Below, piece by piece: positions 26,710 through 34,485 of a DNA stretch of 64,000 nt. Position numbers and translations under genes: made by a program. Positions within the stretch are counted from its first letter, which is position 1. Every line of letters begins with the position of its first letter. Source of the DNA: Arthrobacter sp. SLBN-122 (lineage in GTDB: Bacteria; Actinomycetota; Actinomycetes; Actinomycetales; Micrococcaceae); assembly GCF_006715165.1 (NCBI RefSeq), contig NZ_VFMS01000001.1:2480001-2544000 (forward strand), read 5' to 3'. The notes beneath the pieces were generated by a model. The model was not told the origin of the DNA. It saw only the letters and a list, made by a program, of their open reading frames with translations, and did no database searches.

Positions 26710-28590
26710 ATGGAGCGGACAGGGTGTGCCGTGGTGGGCGGGGGCCCGGCGGGAATGATGCTGGGGCTTTTGCTGGCGCGCGCCGGGGTGCACGTGACGG
26801 TCCTGGAGAAGCACCGCGACTTCCTGCGCGATTTCCGCGGCGACACGGTACATGCCTCCACCATCCGCCTGATCGACGAACTTGGCCTGGGAGCCGGGTT
26901 CCGCAGCCTGCCGCAGAGCCGGCTGACCAACGTGGCGGTCCCGGTCCCGGGGGCCGGGCTGGTCACCCTGGCGGCCTTCGACTCTTTGAAACCCCCATAC
27001 AACTACGTGGCCATGATGCCCCAATGGGACTTCCTGGATTTCCTCGCGTCCGCTGCCGCTGCGGAACCGACGTTTACGCTCCTCATGGAGAGCGGGGCCA
27101 CCGGCCTGGAGTTCGACGGCGGCCGGGTCACCGGCGTGCGGTACCGCGCCGCCGACGGGGCCGAACACGTCCTCCATGCAGACACCGTGGTGGCCGCGGA
27201 CGGCCGGCATTCAGTGCTGCGCCAGGCCGCGGGAATGCGCACGAGGGAGTTCCCGGTGCCGTTCGACACCTGGTGGTTCAGGCTCCCGCGCCGCGGTTCA
27301 GAGCAGGGCGAAGTGGCGGGTGTGGTTCCCTCACTGGGTGACCGGGATGCCATGATTGCCCTCAACCGCACTGACTACTACCAGCTGGGGTACCTCGCTC
27401 CCAAGGGCTCGGATGCCACGATCCGGGCCGGCGGCGTGGAACGGTTCCGGCAGCGCGTGGCGGCACTTCGTCCGGACCTCGCCGACCGCGTTGACTCGAT
27501 CCGCAGCCTGGATGACCTGCATTGGCTGGACGTCAAACTGAACCGCCTGCGGCGCTGGTATATCGACGGTTTCCTGTGCATCGGGGACGCCGCCCATGCG
27601 ATGTCACCGGCCGGGGGCGTGGGCATCAACCTGGCCATCCAGGACGCAGTGGCCGCCGCGGAACGGCTTGCACCGGACCTGCGCCGGGGCCGGGTGCGGA
27701 CCCGGACCCTTGCCGCGATCCAGCGCCGCCGCAGCATGCCCACGGTGATGGTCCAGACCGTGCAGCGGGTCATGCACCGGGTGGTGTTCGTTCCGCTCTT
27801 CGCGGGGAGGTTGTCCGGTGGGGTCCTGGGCCGCGATCATGCCCGCACCGCGCTCTCGATCCAGCGGCTGGCCTTCTTCGTCCTGCGCCACAACCCGGTG
27901 GTCAAGCGCGTCCTGCCGCGCGTCATCGCCTTCGGGCCGCGCCCCGAACATGCACCGGGCTTTGCCCGCCCGCTGACCGTCAACCCACCCACTAAACTTG
28001 AGCCCATGACTTCGCCCACTGACACTGCGGTCGACACCGCAGCTGCCCGCGCCCGCCTGCTCGAACTCATCAAGGAACTCGCCGTGGTCCGCGGCAAGGT
28101 GATCCTCTCGAGCGGAGCCGAGGCTGACTACTACATCGACCTCCGCCGCATCACCCTGCACCACGAGGCGTCCAAGCTGGTGGGCCAGGTAATGCTCGCA
28201 CTGGCGGACGACGCCGGGATCGACTTTGAGTGCGCGGGCGGACTGACCATGGGCGCCGACCCCGTTGGCACCGCCGTGATGCATGCTGCCGCTGATGCCG
28301 GCCGGGCCGTTGACGCCTTCGTGGTCCGCAAGGCCCAGAAGTCGTACGGCATGGGCCGGCAGGTGGAGGGCCCGTCGGTCGAGGGGCGCAAGGTCCTGGT
28401 CCTGGAGGATACCTCCACGACCGGCGGTTCTGCGCTGACCGCAGTGGAAGGCGTCCGGAAAGCCGGCGGCAACGTGGTGGCGGTGGCCGTCATCGTGGAC
28501 CGTGATACCGGCGCCAAGGAAAAAATCGAAGCCGAAACAGGCGTTCCGTACCTGTTCGCGTTCGGCAAGGACGAGCTGGGACTGGCTTAG
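26710..28590 (+). CDS. FAD-dependent oxidoreductase open in frame into PyrE
   Basis: This is one uninterrupted 626-codon frame. Residues 1 to about 420 are a PHBH-type FAD monooxygenase: dinucleotide fold CAVVGGGPAGMMLGLLLARAG, then VVAADGRHSVLRQAAG (DG motif), and FLCIGDAAHAMSPAGGVGINLAIQDA (GD motif). From residue 433 (the ATG at 28006) the sequence is a complete orotate phosphoribosyltransferase. The usual size of such monooxygenases (400-430) ends about where pyrE begins, so a stop codon is missing rather than a domain being inserted. Either a fusion is made, or the FAD enzyme is read through and pyrE is also made alone. The hydroxylase substrate is unknown. Confidence 0.8.
   Translation: MERTGCAVVGGGPAGMMLGLLLARAGVHVTVLEKHRDFLRDFRGDTVHASTIRLIDELGLGAGFRSLPQSRLTNVAVPVPGAGLVTLAAFDSLKPPYNYVAMMPQWDFLDFLASAAAAEPTFTLLMESGATGLEFDGGRVTGVRYRAADGAEHVLHADTVVAADGRHSVLRQAAGMRTREFPVPFDTWWFRLPRRGSEQGEVAGVVPSLGDRDAMIALNRTDYYQLGYLAPKGSDATIRAGGVERFRQRVAALRPDLADRVDSIRSLDDLHWLDVKLNRLRRWYIDGFLCIGDAAHAMSPAGGVGINLAIQDAVAAAERLAPDLRRGRVRTRTLAAIQRRRSMPTVMVQTVQRVMHRVVFVPLFAGRLSGGVLGRDHARTALSIQRLAFFVLRHNPVVKRVLPRVIAFGPRPEHAPGFARPLTVNPPTKLEPMTSPTDTAVDTAAARARLLELIKELAVVRGKVILSSGAEADYYIDLRRITLHHEASKLVGQVMLALADDAGIDFECAGGLTMGADPVGTAVMHAAADAGRAVDAFVVRKAQKSYGMGRQVEGPSVEGRKVLVLEDTSTTGGSALTAVEGVRKAGGNVVAVAVIVDRDTGAKEKIEAETGVPYLFAFGKDELGLA
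27993..27998 (+). promoter_or_regulatory. -10 box for leaderless pyrE
   Basis: TAAACT ends 7 nt before the internal ATG at 28006. A matching TAAACTTG element precedes purA at 36576. It lies inside the FAD oxidoreductase frame, so pyrE may be transcribed separately. No convincing -35 is visible. Confidence 0.5.
28006..28590 (+). CDS. pyrE: Orotate phosphoribosyltransferase
   Basis: This 194-residue enzyme joins orotate and PRPP to give OMP in pyrimidine synthesis. GKVILSSGAEADYYIDLRR is the N-terminal substrate loop, VRKAQKSYGMGRQVEG the catalytic flexible loop, and KVLVLEDTSTTGGSAL the PRPP-binding motif. The ATG at 28006 gives the normal family length and N terminus, and a TAAACT box 7 nt upstream allows a leaderless message. 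It is in frame with the FAD oxidoreductase upstream, with no stop between; see that entry. A hairpin follows the stop. Confidence 0.9.
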   Translation: MTSPTDTAVDTAAARARLLELIKELAVVRGKVILSSGAEADYYIDLRRITLHHEASKLVGQVMLALADDAGIDFECAGGLTMGADPVGTAVMHAAADAGRAVDAFVVRKAQKSYGMGRQVEGPSVEGRKVLVLEDTSTTGGSALTAVEGVRKAGGNVVAVAVIVDRDTGAKEKIEAETGVPYLFAFGKDELGLA

Positions 28591-28599
28591 TCCTGCAGG

Positions 28600-28623
28600 G
28601 CCCCCGGGCAGGAGTCCGGGGGC
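28600..28623 (+). terminator. Hairpin after pyrE
   Basis: GCCCCCGG and CCGGGGGC form an 8-bp stem around an 8-nt loop, 10 nt after the pyrE stop. No T-run follows, so termination strength is uncertain. Confidence 0.5.
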
Positions 28624-28639
28624 GGCAAGAGGATGGCAG

Positions 28640-28669
28640 TTGGCCGGGCTGTTGGCGCTGTTTTATGAT
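28640..28669 (+). promoter_or_regulatory. Promoter of GAF-ANTAR gene
   Basis: TTGGCC (28640-28645), 18-bp spacer and TATGAT (28664-28669) form a good sigma-70-type promoter about 40 nt before the TTG start. The -10 region and following bases (TATGATATGCGGTAACACTT) resemble a segment at 38615. Confidence 0.6.
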
Positions 28670-28708
28670 ATGCGGTAACACTTTTTAGTTGCTTGGAGAC
28701 CCCGCACC

Positions 28709-29476
28709 TTGCTCCCCCCACAACAGCCTTTGAGCGCAACCGACCAGGTCCAGAACCTCATCCTGGAAAGCGCCGACTTCGAGGACTTCCTCAACGAACT
28801 GGCCCGTTTCTCCGCCCACCAGATGGCCGGCGACGGCGACGACGCCCTGTGCGGCATCACCCTGCTGCGCGACCGCAAGGCGGCCACCATCGGCTGGAGC
28901 AGCGACTCCGCCCGGGAAGTGGACGAAATCCAGTATTCGCTGTCCCAGGGCCCCTGCCTTACGGCCGCTGAGGAGGAACGTGAAGTCCACGTTCCCGACC
29001 TCCTGGAGGAGAACCGGTGGGGGCCCGATTACGCCACAGCCGTCGCGTCCCACGGGCTGCGCTCGGTGCTCTCCCTCCCGTTCACCCTGCAGGGCGAGGC
29101 CAAGGCGGCCCTGAACCTCTATTCCGATGTTCCCCGTAAATTCGAGGGGAACGCCGCGGCCAGGGCAAGGGACTTCACCCGCGAGATTTCACAGGCCCTG
29201 CGCCTTGCCGTCCGGTTCTCACTGCATGCCGACAGCGCGTCAAACCTCCGGGCCACCCTGGAGTCCCGCACCATCATTGACATCGCCGTTGGCATTGTCA
29301 TGGCACAAAACCGCTGCAGCCAGCAGGCTGCCGTCCAAATCCTCACCGAGGCGTCCAGCAACAGCAACACCAAGCTGCGGGACATCGCCAAAACCCTGGT
29401 GGATTCGGTGGGCGGCACCGGTGCCCGGACGCACTACGAGGAACCGGGCAAGGTAAGCCAGGGCACACGCTCCTAA
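28709..29476 (+). CDS. GAF-ANTAR domain regulator
   Basis: This 255-residue protein has an N-terminal GAF sensor domain (about 10-165: GPCLTAAEEEREVHVPDLLEENRWGPDY and LRSVLSLPFTLQGEAKAALNLYS) and a C-terminal ANTAR RNA-binding domain (about 178-235: LRATLESRTIIDIAVGIVMAQNRCSQQAAVQIL). ANTAR proteins bind paired stem-loops in nascent RNA and prevent termination. The TTG start has GGAG 11 nt upstream, so the start is provisional. A promoter lies at 28640. The targets are unknown; a structured RNA elsewhere in the window shares its promoter segment. Confidence 0.87.
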   Translation: MLPPQQPLSATDQVQNLILESADFEDFLNELARFSAHQMAGDGDDALCGITLLRDRKAATIGWSSDSAREVDEIQYSLSQGPCLTAAEEEREVHVPDLLEENRWGPDYATAVASHGLRSVLSLPFTLQGEAKAALNLYSDVPRKFEGNAAARARDFTREISQALRLAVRFSLHADSASNLRATLESRTIIDIAVGIVMAQNRCSQQAAVQILTEASSNSNTKLRDIAKTLVDSVGGTGARTHYEEPGKVSQGTRS

Positions 29477-29558
29477 GGGACGGGTTGTGCGGGGGCTCCC
29501 GTGAAGGTTACGCTTGCGGAGGTTGAGCCGTCGGCCATAGACCTCTTTTGGAGTACCT

Positions 29559-30176
29559 ATGGACCGAGCATTAGAAGCAGTTGTTAACTATGATGTCCCC
29601 GCAGACGTTGTCCGGATTGAAGTCCGGGGCAGCCTGACGTGCGGTTCCCGCCCCCACCTGATCCACATCATCCGCCGTGTCCGGCGAATGGGCATCCGCT
29701 GCCACATTTGCGTCGACCTGTCGCAGGCCGAACTTGTGGAGTCCTCCGCCCTGGCCGGACTGCGCAGTGACCTGAACGTTCTGGACGCCAACACCCTGGC
29801 CGGTGGCAGCGCCGGGGTTTCCCTCCAGCTGACACCCCTTGCCCGCACCGCTTCCTTGGGCGGTCCCTCCAGTGACCAGCCGCTGCCCATGGACGATGAC
29901 ATCCGGGAACTGTTCCCTGGCGGCCGCTTCGCCGGTGAGTATCCGCACCTGCCCGTCATGTGGATCGAGGAGCTGTACGGCCGGCCACTCACGGAATATT
30001 CGAATGACGAGCTCCTTGCGGCCAGTGACGCGCTCTTCGCGCTGCTCGACAGCCCGCAGACCCAGGACAGCGCGGACCTGCTGGGCCGCTATAACGACAT
30101 CGGACTCGAAATCCACCGCCGCCAGCAGGAACCGTCAGCCCCCCTCCCCGCCACGGAAGGCCAGGCAGCCAGCTGA
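29559..30176 (+). CDS. STAS-like domain protein, unknown
   Basis: This 205-residue protein has a region (about 8-100) resembling a STAS domain: VVRIEVRGSLTCGSRPHLIHIIRRVR, then ICVDLSQAELVESSALAGLRSDLNVLDAN, where the Ser-Ser-Ala resembles the phosphorylatable Ser loop of anti-anti-sigma factors. The C-terminal part has a conserved-looking LFPGGRFAGEYPHLPVMWIEELYGRPLTEYSNDELLAASDALFALLD helical block. TTGGAG precedes the ATG. It follows the GAF-ANTAR gene, so a stress-signalling role is plausible but unproven. Confidence 0.7.
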   Translation: MDRALEAVVNYDVPADVVRIEVRGSLTCGSRPHLIHIIRRVRRMGIRCHICVDLSQAELVESSALAGLRSDLNVLDANTLAGGSAGVSLQLTPLARTASLGGPSSDQPLPMDDDIRELFPGGRFAGEYPHLPVMWIEELYGRPLTEYSNDELLAASDALFALLDSPQTQDSADLLGRYNDIGLEIHRRQQEPSAPLPATEGQAAS

Positions 30177-30233
30177 CCCCTGCGTCACCCAAGGGTTGAA
30201 CCCGCCCGTTGCGGAGGCACGTTTGGGTGGGCT

Positions 30234-30239
30234 TACGGT
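30234..30239 (+). promoter_or_regulatory. -10 box for leaderless Tat hydrolase gene
   Basis: TACGGT ends 6 nt before the GTG at 30246. The GGAG between them is only 1 nt from the start codon and too close to act as a ribosome site, which favours a leaderless start. Confidence 0.5.
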
Positions 30240-30245
30240 AGGAGT

Positions 30246-31286
30246 GTGCCGTATGAGGGGGAGGTCAGTCCGCAGAGCCGGCGTGGGGTATCCGGTGCCC
30301 GGCTGCTGTCGGAGGCGGCTGCCCTTAAACGCTTCTCACGCCGCACGTTCCTGGCTGGCGCGGGGGCATCGGGGCTGCTCGCTGCCGACATGCTGGTGAC
30401 CCGCGAGGTCCAGTCCCAGCGCCGCAGCACCAGGATCCTCAGCATTGCCGACGACTTTGCCGACGCCTACTACCCGGATGCCAGCTGGTTCCTGTTCCCG
30501 GGGTACAAGACAAGCTGGGAAGAGGCCCAATGGATCCTCAACACCATGCGCGGGGCGCTGAACAAGCGCGCCCGGCTCGCCGCCGTCGGATATTCCAACC
30601 TGGGGCTGAACATCGCCGAGGTGGTCAACGCGATCACCGACTACATCACCGCTGAGAAGATCACCAAGCTGTTCTTCTACGGGCACAGCTTTGGCGGGAT
30701 GCTCGCCACCCAGGTGGCCGCCCGTCTGCTTGCCCTGACGGGAGTCCAGGTGCAGTTCATCCTCCTGGACTCCAGTCCCTACAGTGCCCACGACGTCCTG
30801 GACCAGAGCTGGTTCGACGGCGTGGTGTTTCTTTACGAACGCGGCGTCAGGTTCCCGTCCACGCTGCGCGGCGGGTACGAGCTGGGGGAGCGCATCATCC
30901 ACAAGGACGAACGGAGCTGGCGCCAGATCCTGGACCAGACGCTGGAGCAGCTGTCCCCGATCGCCCCTTCAAATGTGCTGGTTCAGACGGAGTCCGCGTA
31001 CATCTACCACTTCGAGGGACGCCAATTTGCCGGGAAGCTGGGGACGGCAAAGATGGCCTACATCGGCAACCCCAAGGACAAAACAGTCGATTACGAAACC
31101 GCGGCGGAAACCTGGGCGGTGGTGTTCAAGGACAACATGGTCTCCAGCAACCTGCAGACAACCGGTGCGGCGCCTGCCCACGCCAGCCCCGGCTGGAATC
31201 CGCAGATCTACCGGCCCCTGGTGGCGGAACTGCTGGACGGTTTCTTCCCGCTGCCCCGGGGCGGTTCCCGGGTGAGCATCTTCTAG
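30246..31286 (+). CDS. Tat-exported alpha/beta hydrolase
   Basis: This 346-residue protein has a twin-arginine signal, SRRTFLAGAGASGLLAADML (about 31-50), preceded by an unusually long n-region. The mature protein has a nucleophile elbow GHSFGG near residue 140, with a TKLFFYGHSFGGMLATQVAARLL context, so it is probably a serine hydrolase acting outside the membrane. The acid and His of the triad are not evident by eye. Its TAG stop shares the palindrome CTAG with the convergent HAD phosphatase stop. Substrate unknown. Confidence 0.78.
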   Translation: MPYEGEVSPQSRRGVSGARLLSEAAALKRFSRRTFLAGAGASGLLAADMLVTREVQSQRRSTRILSIADDFADAYYPDASWFLFPGYKTSWEEAQWILNTMRGALNKRARLAAVGYSNLGLNIAEVVNAITDYITAEKITKLFFYGHSFGGMLATQVAARLLALTGVQVQFILLDSSPYSAHDVLDQSWFDGVVFLYERGVRFPSTLRGGYELGERIIHKDERSWRQILDQTLEQLSPIAPSNVLVQTESAYIYHFEGRQFAGKLGTAKMAYIGNPKDKTVDYETAAETWAVVFKDNMVSSNLQTTGAAPAHASPGWNPQIYRPLVAELLDGFFPLPRGGSRVSIF

Positions 31287-32110
31287 ATCTGGTTTTTCAG
31301 GTCCGCCACGGAGTTCAGCACCTGGTTTGGCCGGAACGGATACGCGGCAATGTCGTCCTTGTGCGTGATGCCGCTGAGGACCAGGACGGTGTGCAGTCCC
31401 GCCTCCATGCCGGCGATGATGTCCGTGTCCATGCGGTCGCCGATCATGGCGGTGGTCTCGGAATGCGCATCGATCTGGTTCATGGCGGAACGGAACATCA
31501 TGGGATTCGGCTTGCCCACGATGTACGGCTCGCGTCCGGTGGCCTTTGTGATCAGCGCCGCGATGGCTCCGGTGGCCGGCATGGGGCCATCCTTCGAGGG
31601 GCCGGTGGCATCCGGGTTGGTGGCGATGAACCGGGCACCGGCAAGGATCAGGCGGATGGCCGTGGTGATGGCCTCAAAGGAGTACGTACGCGTCTCGCCA
31701 AGCACCACGAAGTCCGGGTTCTGGTCGGTGAGGATGAAGCCGGCCTCGTGCAGCGCCGTCGTCAGCCCTGCCTCGCCGATGGTGTAGGCGCGGTTCCCGG
31801 ACTCCGAGCGCACCTGGTCCTTGAGGAACTGGGCCGTGGCCAGCGCGGAGGTCCAGATGTTCTCCTCAGGAATCTCCAGGCCGGAGGACCGCAGCCGGGC
31901 GGCAAGGTCGCGGGGGGTGAAGATGGAGTTGTTGGTCAGTACCAGAAAGCGCTTGGACGTATCCACCCACCGCTGGATCAGCTCTGCGGCGCCGGGGATC
32001 GGCTGGTTCTCGTGGACCAGGACGCCGTCCATGTCCGTCAGCCAGCACTCAATCTCCTGGCCGCTGCGGTAAACCGCGGGGTTTCCTGCTACCTGGTCTT
32101 CTTCTGCCAC
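31283..32110 (-). CDS. HAD-IIA phosphatase (NagD-like)
   Basis: This 275-residue haloacid-dehalogenase hydrolase has motif I LTDMDGVLVHE (nucleophile Asp and second Asp), motif II VLTNNSIFTP (Thr), motif III GKPNPMMF (Lys) and motif IV MIGDRMDTDIIAG (two Asp). The cap region of about 100 residues between motifs II and III is the C2 type typical of NagD and p-nitrophenyl phosphatases. The GTG at 32110 is chosen because GGAGGT lies 5 nt upstream; a GTG four codons earlier has no such site. Its stop overlaps the convergent hydrolase. Physiological substrate unknown. Confidence 0.88.
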   Translation of the reverse strand: MAEEDQVAGNPAVYRSGQEIECWLTDMDGVLVHENQPIPGAAELIQRWVDTSKRFLVLTNNSIFTPRDLAARLRSSGLEIPEENIWTSALATAQFLKDQVRSESGNRAYTIGEAGLTTALHEAGFILTDQNPDFVVLGETRTYSFEAITTAIRLILAGARFIATNPDATGPSKDGPMPATGAIAALITKATGREPYIVGKPNPMMFRSAMNQIDAHSETTAMIGDRMDTDIIAGMEAGLHTVLVLSGITHKDDIAAYPFRPNQVLNSVADLKNQI

Positions 32111-32150
32111 GACTACCTCCACCGGTGATGAATGCTCCAGTGGTCCAGTC

Positions 32151-32156
32151 TAGTGT
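32151..32156 (+). promoter_or_regulatory. -10 box for leaderless SpoU gene
   Basis: TAGTGT ends 6 nt before the GTG at 32163, the same box and spacing class as at other leaderless starts in this window. Confidence 0.55.
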
Positions 32157-32162
32157 TGAGGG

Positions 32163-32837
32163 GTGAACCAGACGCCCGGCCTGCCAGACGAACCCCGCCA
32201 CGAGCCCGGGGAGGCCGAACCCGCAAAGGCGGAGGTCGGGGTCGGGCCCTGGGAGGGGGAAATGCCCCAAGGCGACCACTGGGACCCCGACCTCCTGGCC
32301 GACGGCGACCGGCGCAATGTCCTGGACAAGTACCGCTACTGGAAGCACGAGGCGATCGTGGCGGAGCTGGACTCCCGGCGGCACAACTTCCACGTGGCCA
32401 TCGAGAACTGGCAGCACGACCTGAATATCGGCACGGTGGTGCGCACCGCCAATGCCTTCCTCGCCAAAGAGGTGCACATCATCGGCCGACGGCGGTGGAA
32501 CCGGCGCGGCGCCATGGTCACCGACCGCTACCAGCACGTCCGCCACCACCCCACCGTTGAGGACTTCGTCCAGTGGGCGCAGGGGGAGGGGCTGGCGATC
32601 ATCGGCATCGACATCTTCCCGGATTCGGTCCCGCTGGAGACGTACGAGCTGCCGCGCGACTGCGTGCTGGTGTTCGGGCAGGAAGGCCCCGGCCTGACTC
32701 CGGAAGTCCACCAGGCCGCCGCCGCCACCCTGTCCATCGAGCAGTTCGGCTCCACCCGCTCCATCAACGCGGCCTCCGCGGCCGCCATCGCCATGCACGC
32801 CTGGATCCGCCGGCACGTGTTCAACCAGCACGTCTGA
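32163..32837 (+). CDS. SpoU/TrmH-family RNA methyltransferase
   Basis: This 224-residue SPOUT-fold enzyme transfers a methyl group from S-adenosylmethionine to a 2'-O-ribose of tRNA or rRNA. The three family motifs are present: NIGTVVRTANAFLAKEVHIIG, CVLVFGQEGPGLTPEV, and SIEQFGSTRSINAASAAAIAMHAW, which forms the trefoil knot. An N-terminal acidic extension of about 45 residues precedes the catalytic domain. The GTG start appears leaderless. Target nucleoside cannot be read from sequence. Confidence 0.9.
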   Translation: MNQTPGLPDEPRHEPGEAEPAKAEVGVGPWEGEMPQGDHWDPDLLADGDRRNVLDKYRYWKHEAIVAELDSRRHNFHVAIENWQHDLNIGTVVRTANAFLAKEVHIIGRRRWNRRGAMVTDRYQHVRHHPTVEDFVQWAQGEGLAIIGIDIFPDSVPLETYELPRDCVLVFGQEGPGLTPEVHQAAAATLSIEQFGSTRSINAASAAAIAMHAWIRRHVFNQHV

Positions 32838-32881
32838 GTGTTACTGCGCGGTGACCCGAAACACCCTCCCGCCCCGGGAAT

Positions 32882-32901
32882 GGCTAGGATGGTGCCTAGC
32901 C
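32882..32901. promoter_or_regulatory. Inverted repeat overlapping the fba -10
   Basis: GGCTAGG-ATGGTG-CCTAGCC is a perfect 7-bp dyad about 60 nt before the aldolase gene. It contains a -10-like TAGGAT (32885-32890), so it could be an operator that blocks polymerase. Confidence 0.5.
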
Positions 32902-32959
32902 GTAAGCGGTCTACTTGAGGGTCTTCCACCCACAGACGAAACTCAGCAGAGGAGCCAGC

Positions 32960-33979
32960 ATGCCCATTGCAACCCCAGAGATCTACTCCGAAATGATCGA
33001 CCGCGCGAAGGCGGGCGGCTTCGCATACCCGGCCGTGAACGTCACGTCCTCGCAGACGCTGAACGCAGCGCTCCGCGGGTTCGCCGAGGCGGAGTCTGAC
33101 GGCATCGTCCAGGTTTCCACCGGTGGCGCCGCCTACTGGTCCGGCGCATCCACCAAGGACATGGTTGCCGGTTCCCTGGGCTTCGCAGCGTTCGCCCGTG
33201 AAGTGGCCAAGAACTACGGCGTCAACGTCGCCCTGCACACGGACCACTGCCCCAAGGACAAGCTGGACGGTTTCGTCCTGCCCCTGCTCGAGGCTTCCGA
33301 GGCTGAGGTCAAGGCCGGCCGCAACCCGCTGTTCAACTCCCACATGTGGGACGGCTCGGCAGAGACCCTGCAGGAGAACCTGAAGATCGCTCGCGACCTG
33401 CTGGCCCGCACCGCCGCCGCCAAGATGATCCTCGAGGTGGAGATCGGCACCGTCGGCGGCGAAGAGGACGGCGTTGAGAACGCCATCAATGACAAGCTGT
33501 ACACCACGGTGGAAGACGCCCTGGCCACCATCGACGCCCTCGGCTCCGGCGAGAACGGCCGCTACATCACGGCCCTGACCTTCGGCAACGTCCACGGCGT
33601 CTACAAGCCCGGCGGCGTCAAGCTCCGCCCGGAGATCCTCAAGGACATCCAGGCCCAGGTGGGCTCGAAGATCGGCAAGGACAACCCGTTCGACCTGGTG
33701 TTCCACGGCGGCTCCGGCTCCTCCGACCAGGAAATCGCCGACGCCGTCTCCTTCGGCGTGATCAAGATGAACATCGACACGGACACCCAGTACGCCTACA
33801 CGCGTCCCGTGGCCGACCACATGTTCAAGAACTACGACGGCGTCCTGAAGGTGGACGGCGAAGTGGGCAACAAGAAGACCTACGACCCCCGCGTGTGGGG
33901 CGCTTCCGCCGAAGCCGGCCTGGCAGCCCGCGTGGTGGAAGCCACCAAGCAGCTCGGTTCGGCCGGAAAGACCTTCTAA
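32960..33979 (+). CDS. fbaA: Fructose-bisphosphate aldolase, class II
   Basis: This 339-residue zinc aldolase of glycolysis and gluconeogenesis cleaves fructose 1,6-bisphosphate. ALHTDHCP carries a zinc-ligand His and the catalytic Asp region, EVEIGTVGGEEDGV the conserved Glu, FGNVHGVYKPG a zinc His, and LVFHGGSGSSDQEI the third His with phosphate-binding loop; NIDTDTQYAY completes the site. The ATG at 32960 has AGAGGAG about 8 nt upstream; in-frame codons further 5' have none. DUF3151 follows immediately after its stop. Confidence 0.95.
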   Translation: MPIATPEIYSEMIDRAKAGGFAYPAVNVTSSQTLNAALRGFAEAESDGIVQVSTGGAAYWSGASTKDMVAGSLGFAAFAREVAKNYGVNVALHTDHCPKDKLDGFVLPLLEASEAEVKAGRNPLFNSHMWDGSAETLQENLKIARDLLARTAAAKMILEVEIGTVGGEEDGVENAINDKLYTTVEDALATIDALGSGENGRYITALTFGNVHGVYKPGGVKLRPEILKDIQAQVGSKIGKDNPFDLVFHGGSGSSDQEIADAVSFGVIKMNIDTDTQYAYTRPVADHMFKNYDGVLKVDGEVGNKKTYDPRVWGASAEAGLAARVVEATKQLGSAGKTF

Positions 33980-34402
33980 ATGTCGGACGAGTTCCGCCGG
34001 AACCTGATGGGGCCGGAGCCCACGCTCCTGCCCGCCGAAACCGAGGTGTACGGACAGCTCGCGGCCGGTCACGAGGCCCTGGACCTGGTGGAAAAGCACC
34101 CCACGTCCTCGCTTTTGTGGGCCGTCCTGGCCGAGGAGGCATGGACAGAGGGCCGCACCATCGATTCCTACGCCTACGCCCGGGTGGGTTACCACCGTGG
34201 ACTGGACGCGCTGCGCCGCAACGGCTGGCGGGGTGTGGGCCCCATCCCCTGGGAGCATGAGCCGAACCGCGGTTTCCTGCGGGCCCTCTACTCCCTGGGC
34301 AGGGCCTCGGCGGCCATCGGCGAGGCTGACGAGCCGGAGCGGATCGAGAAGTTCCTGAACGACTCCGACCCCACGGCGAAGGCAGCCATCGAGGGCAAGT
34401 AG
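33980..34402 (+). CDS. DUF3151 family protein
   Basis: This 140-residue soluble protein matches the actinobacterial DUF3151 pattern: RRNLMGPEPTLLPAE at the N terminus, then EKHPTSSLLWAVLAEEAW, SYAYARVGYHRGLDALRRNGWRG and PNRGFLRALYSLGRAS. The helical arrangement is TPR-like. Its ATG begins on the base after the aldolase stop, so the two are translated together. Its molecular role is not known; the constant link with fba suggests a role in central carbon metabolism. A 24-bp terminator follows. Confidence 0.88.
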   Translation: MSDEFRRNLMGPEPTLLPAETEVYGQLAAGHEALDLVEKHPTSSLLWAVLAEEAWTEGRTIDSYAYARVGYHRGLDALRRNGWRGVGPIPWEHEPNRGFLRALYSLGRASAAIGEADEPERIEKFLNDSDPTAKAAIEGK

Positions 34403-34418
34403 CCCTGGGCGCTTAGAC

Positions 34419-34468
34419 GACGACGGCGGGTGGCCACCTTTCTTGAAAGGTGGCCACCCGCCGTCGTC
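34419..34468 (+). terminator. 24-bp hairpin terminator with GACGACGGCGG arm
   Basis: The 24-nt arms 34419-34442 and 34445-34468 pair without a mismatch around a 2-nt centre, and a T-containing stretch follows. It sits between the convergent DUF3151 and UDG-like genes and can serve both. It shares GACGACGGCGG and GGCCACCTTT with the hairpin at 38045. Confidence 0.9.
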
Positions 34469-34485
34469 TGTTTGAAGCTGTTTGC

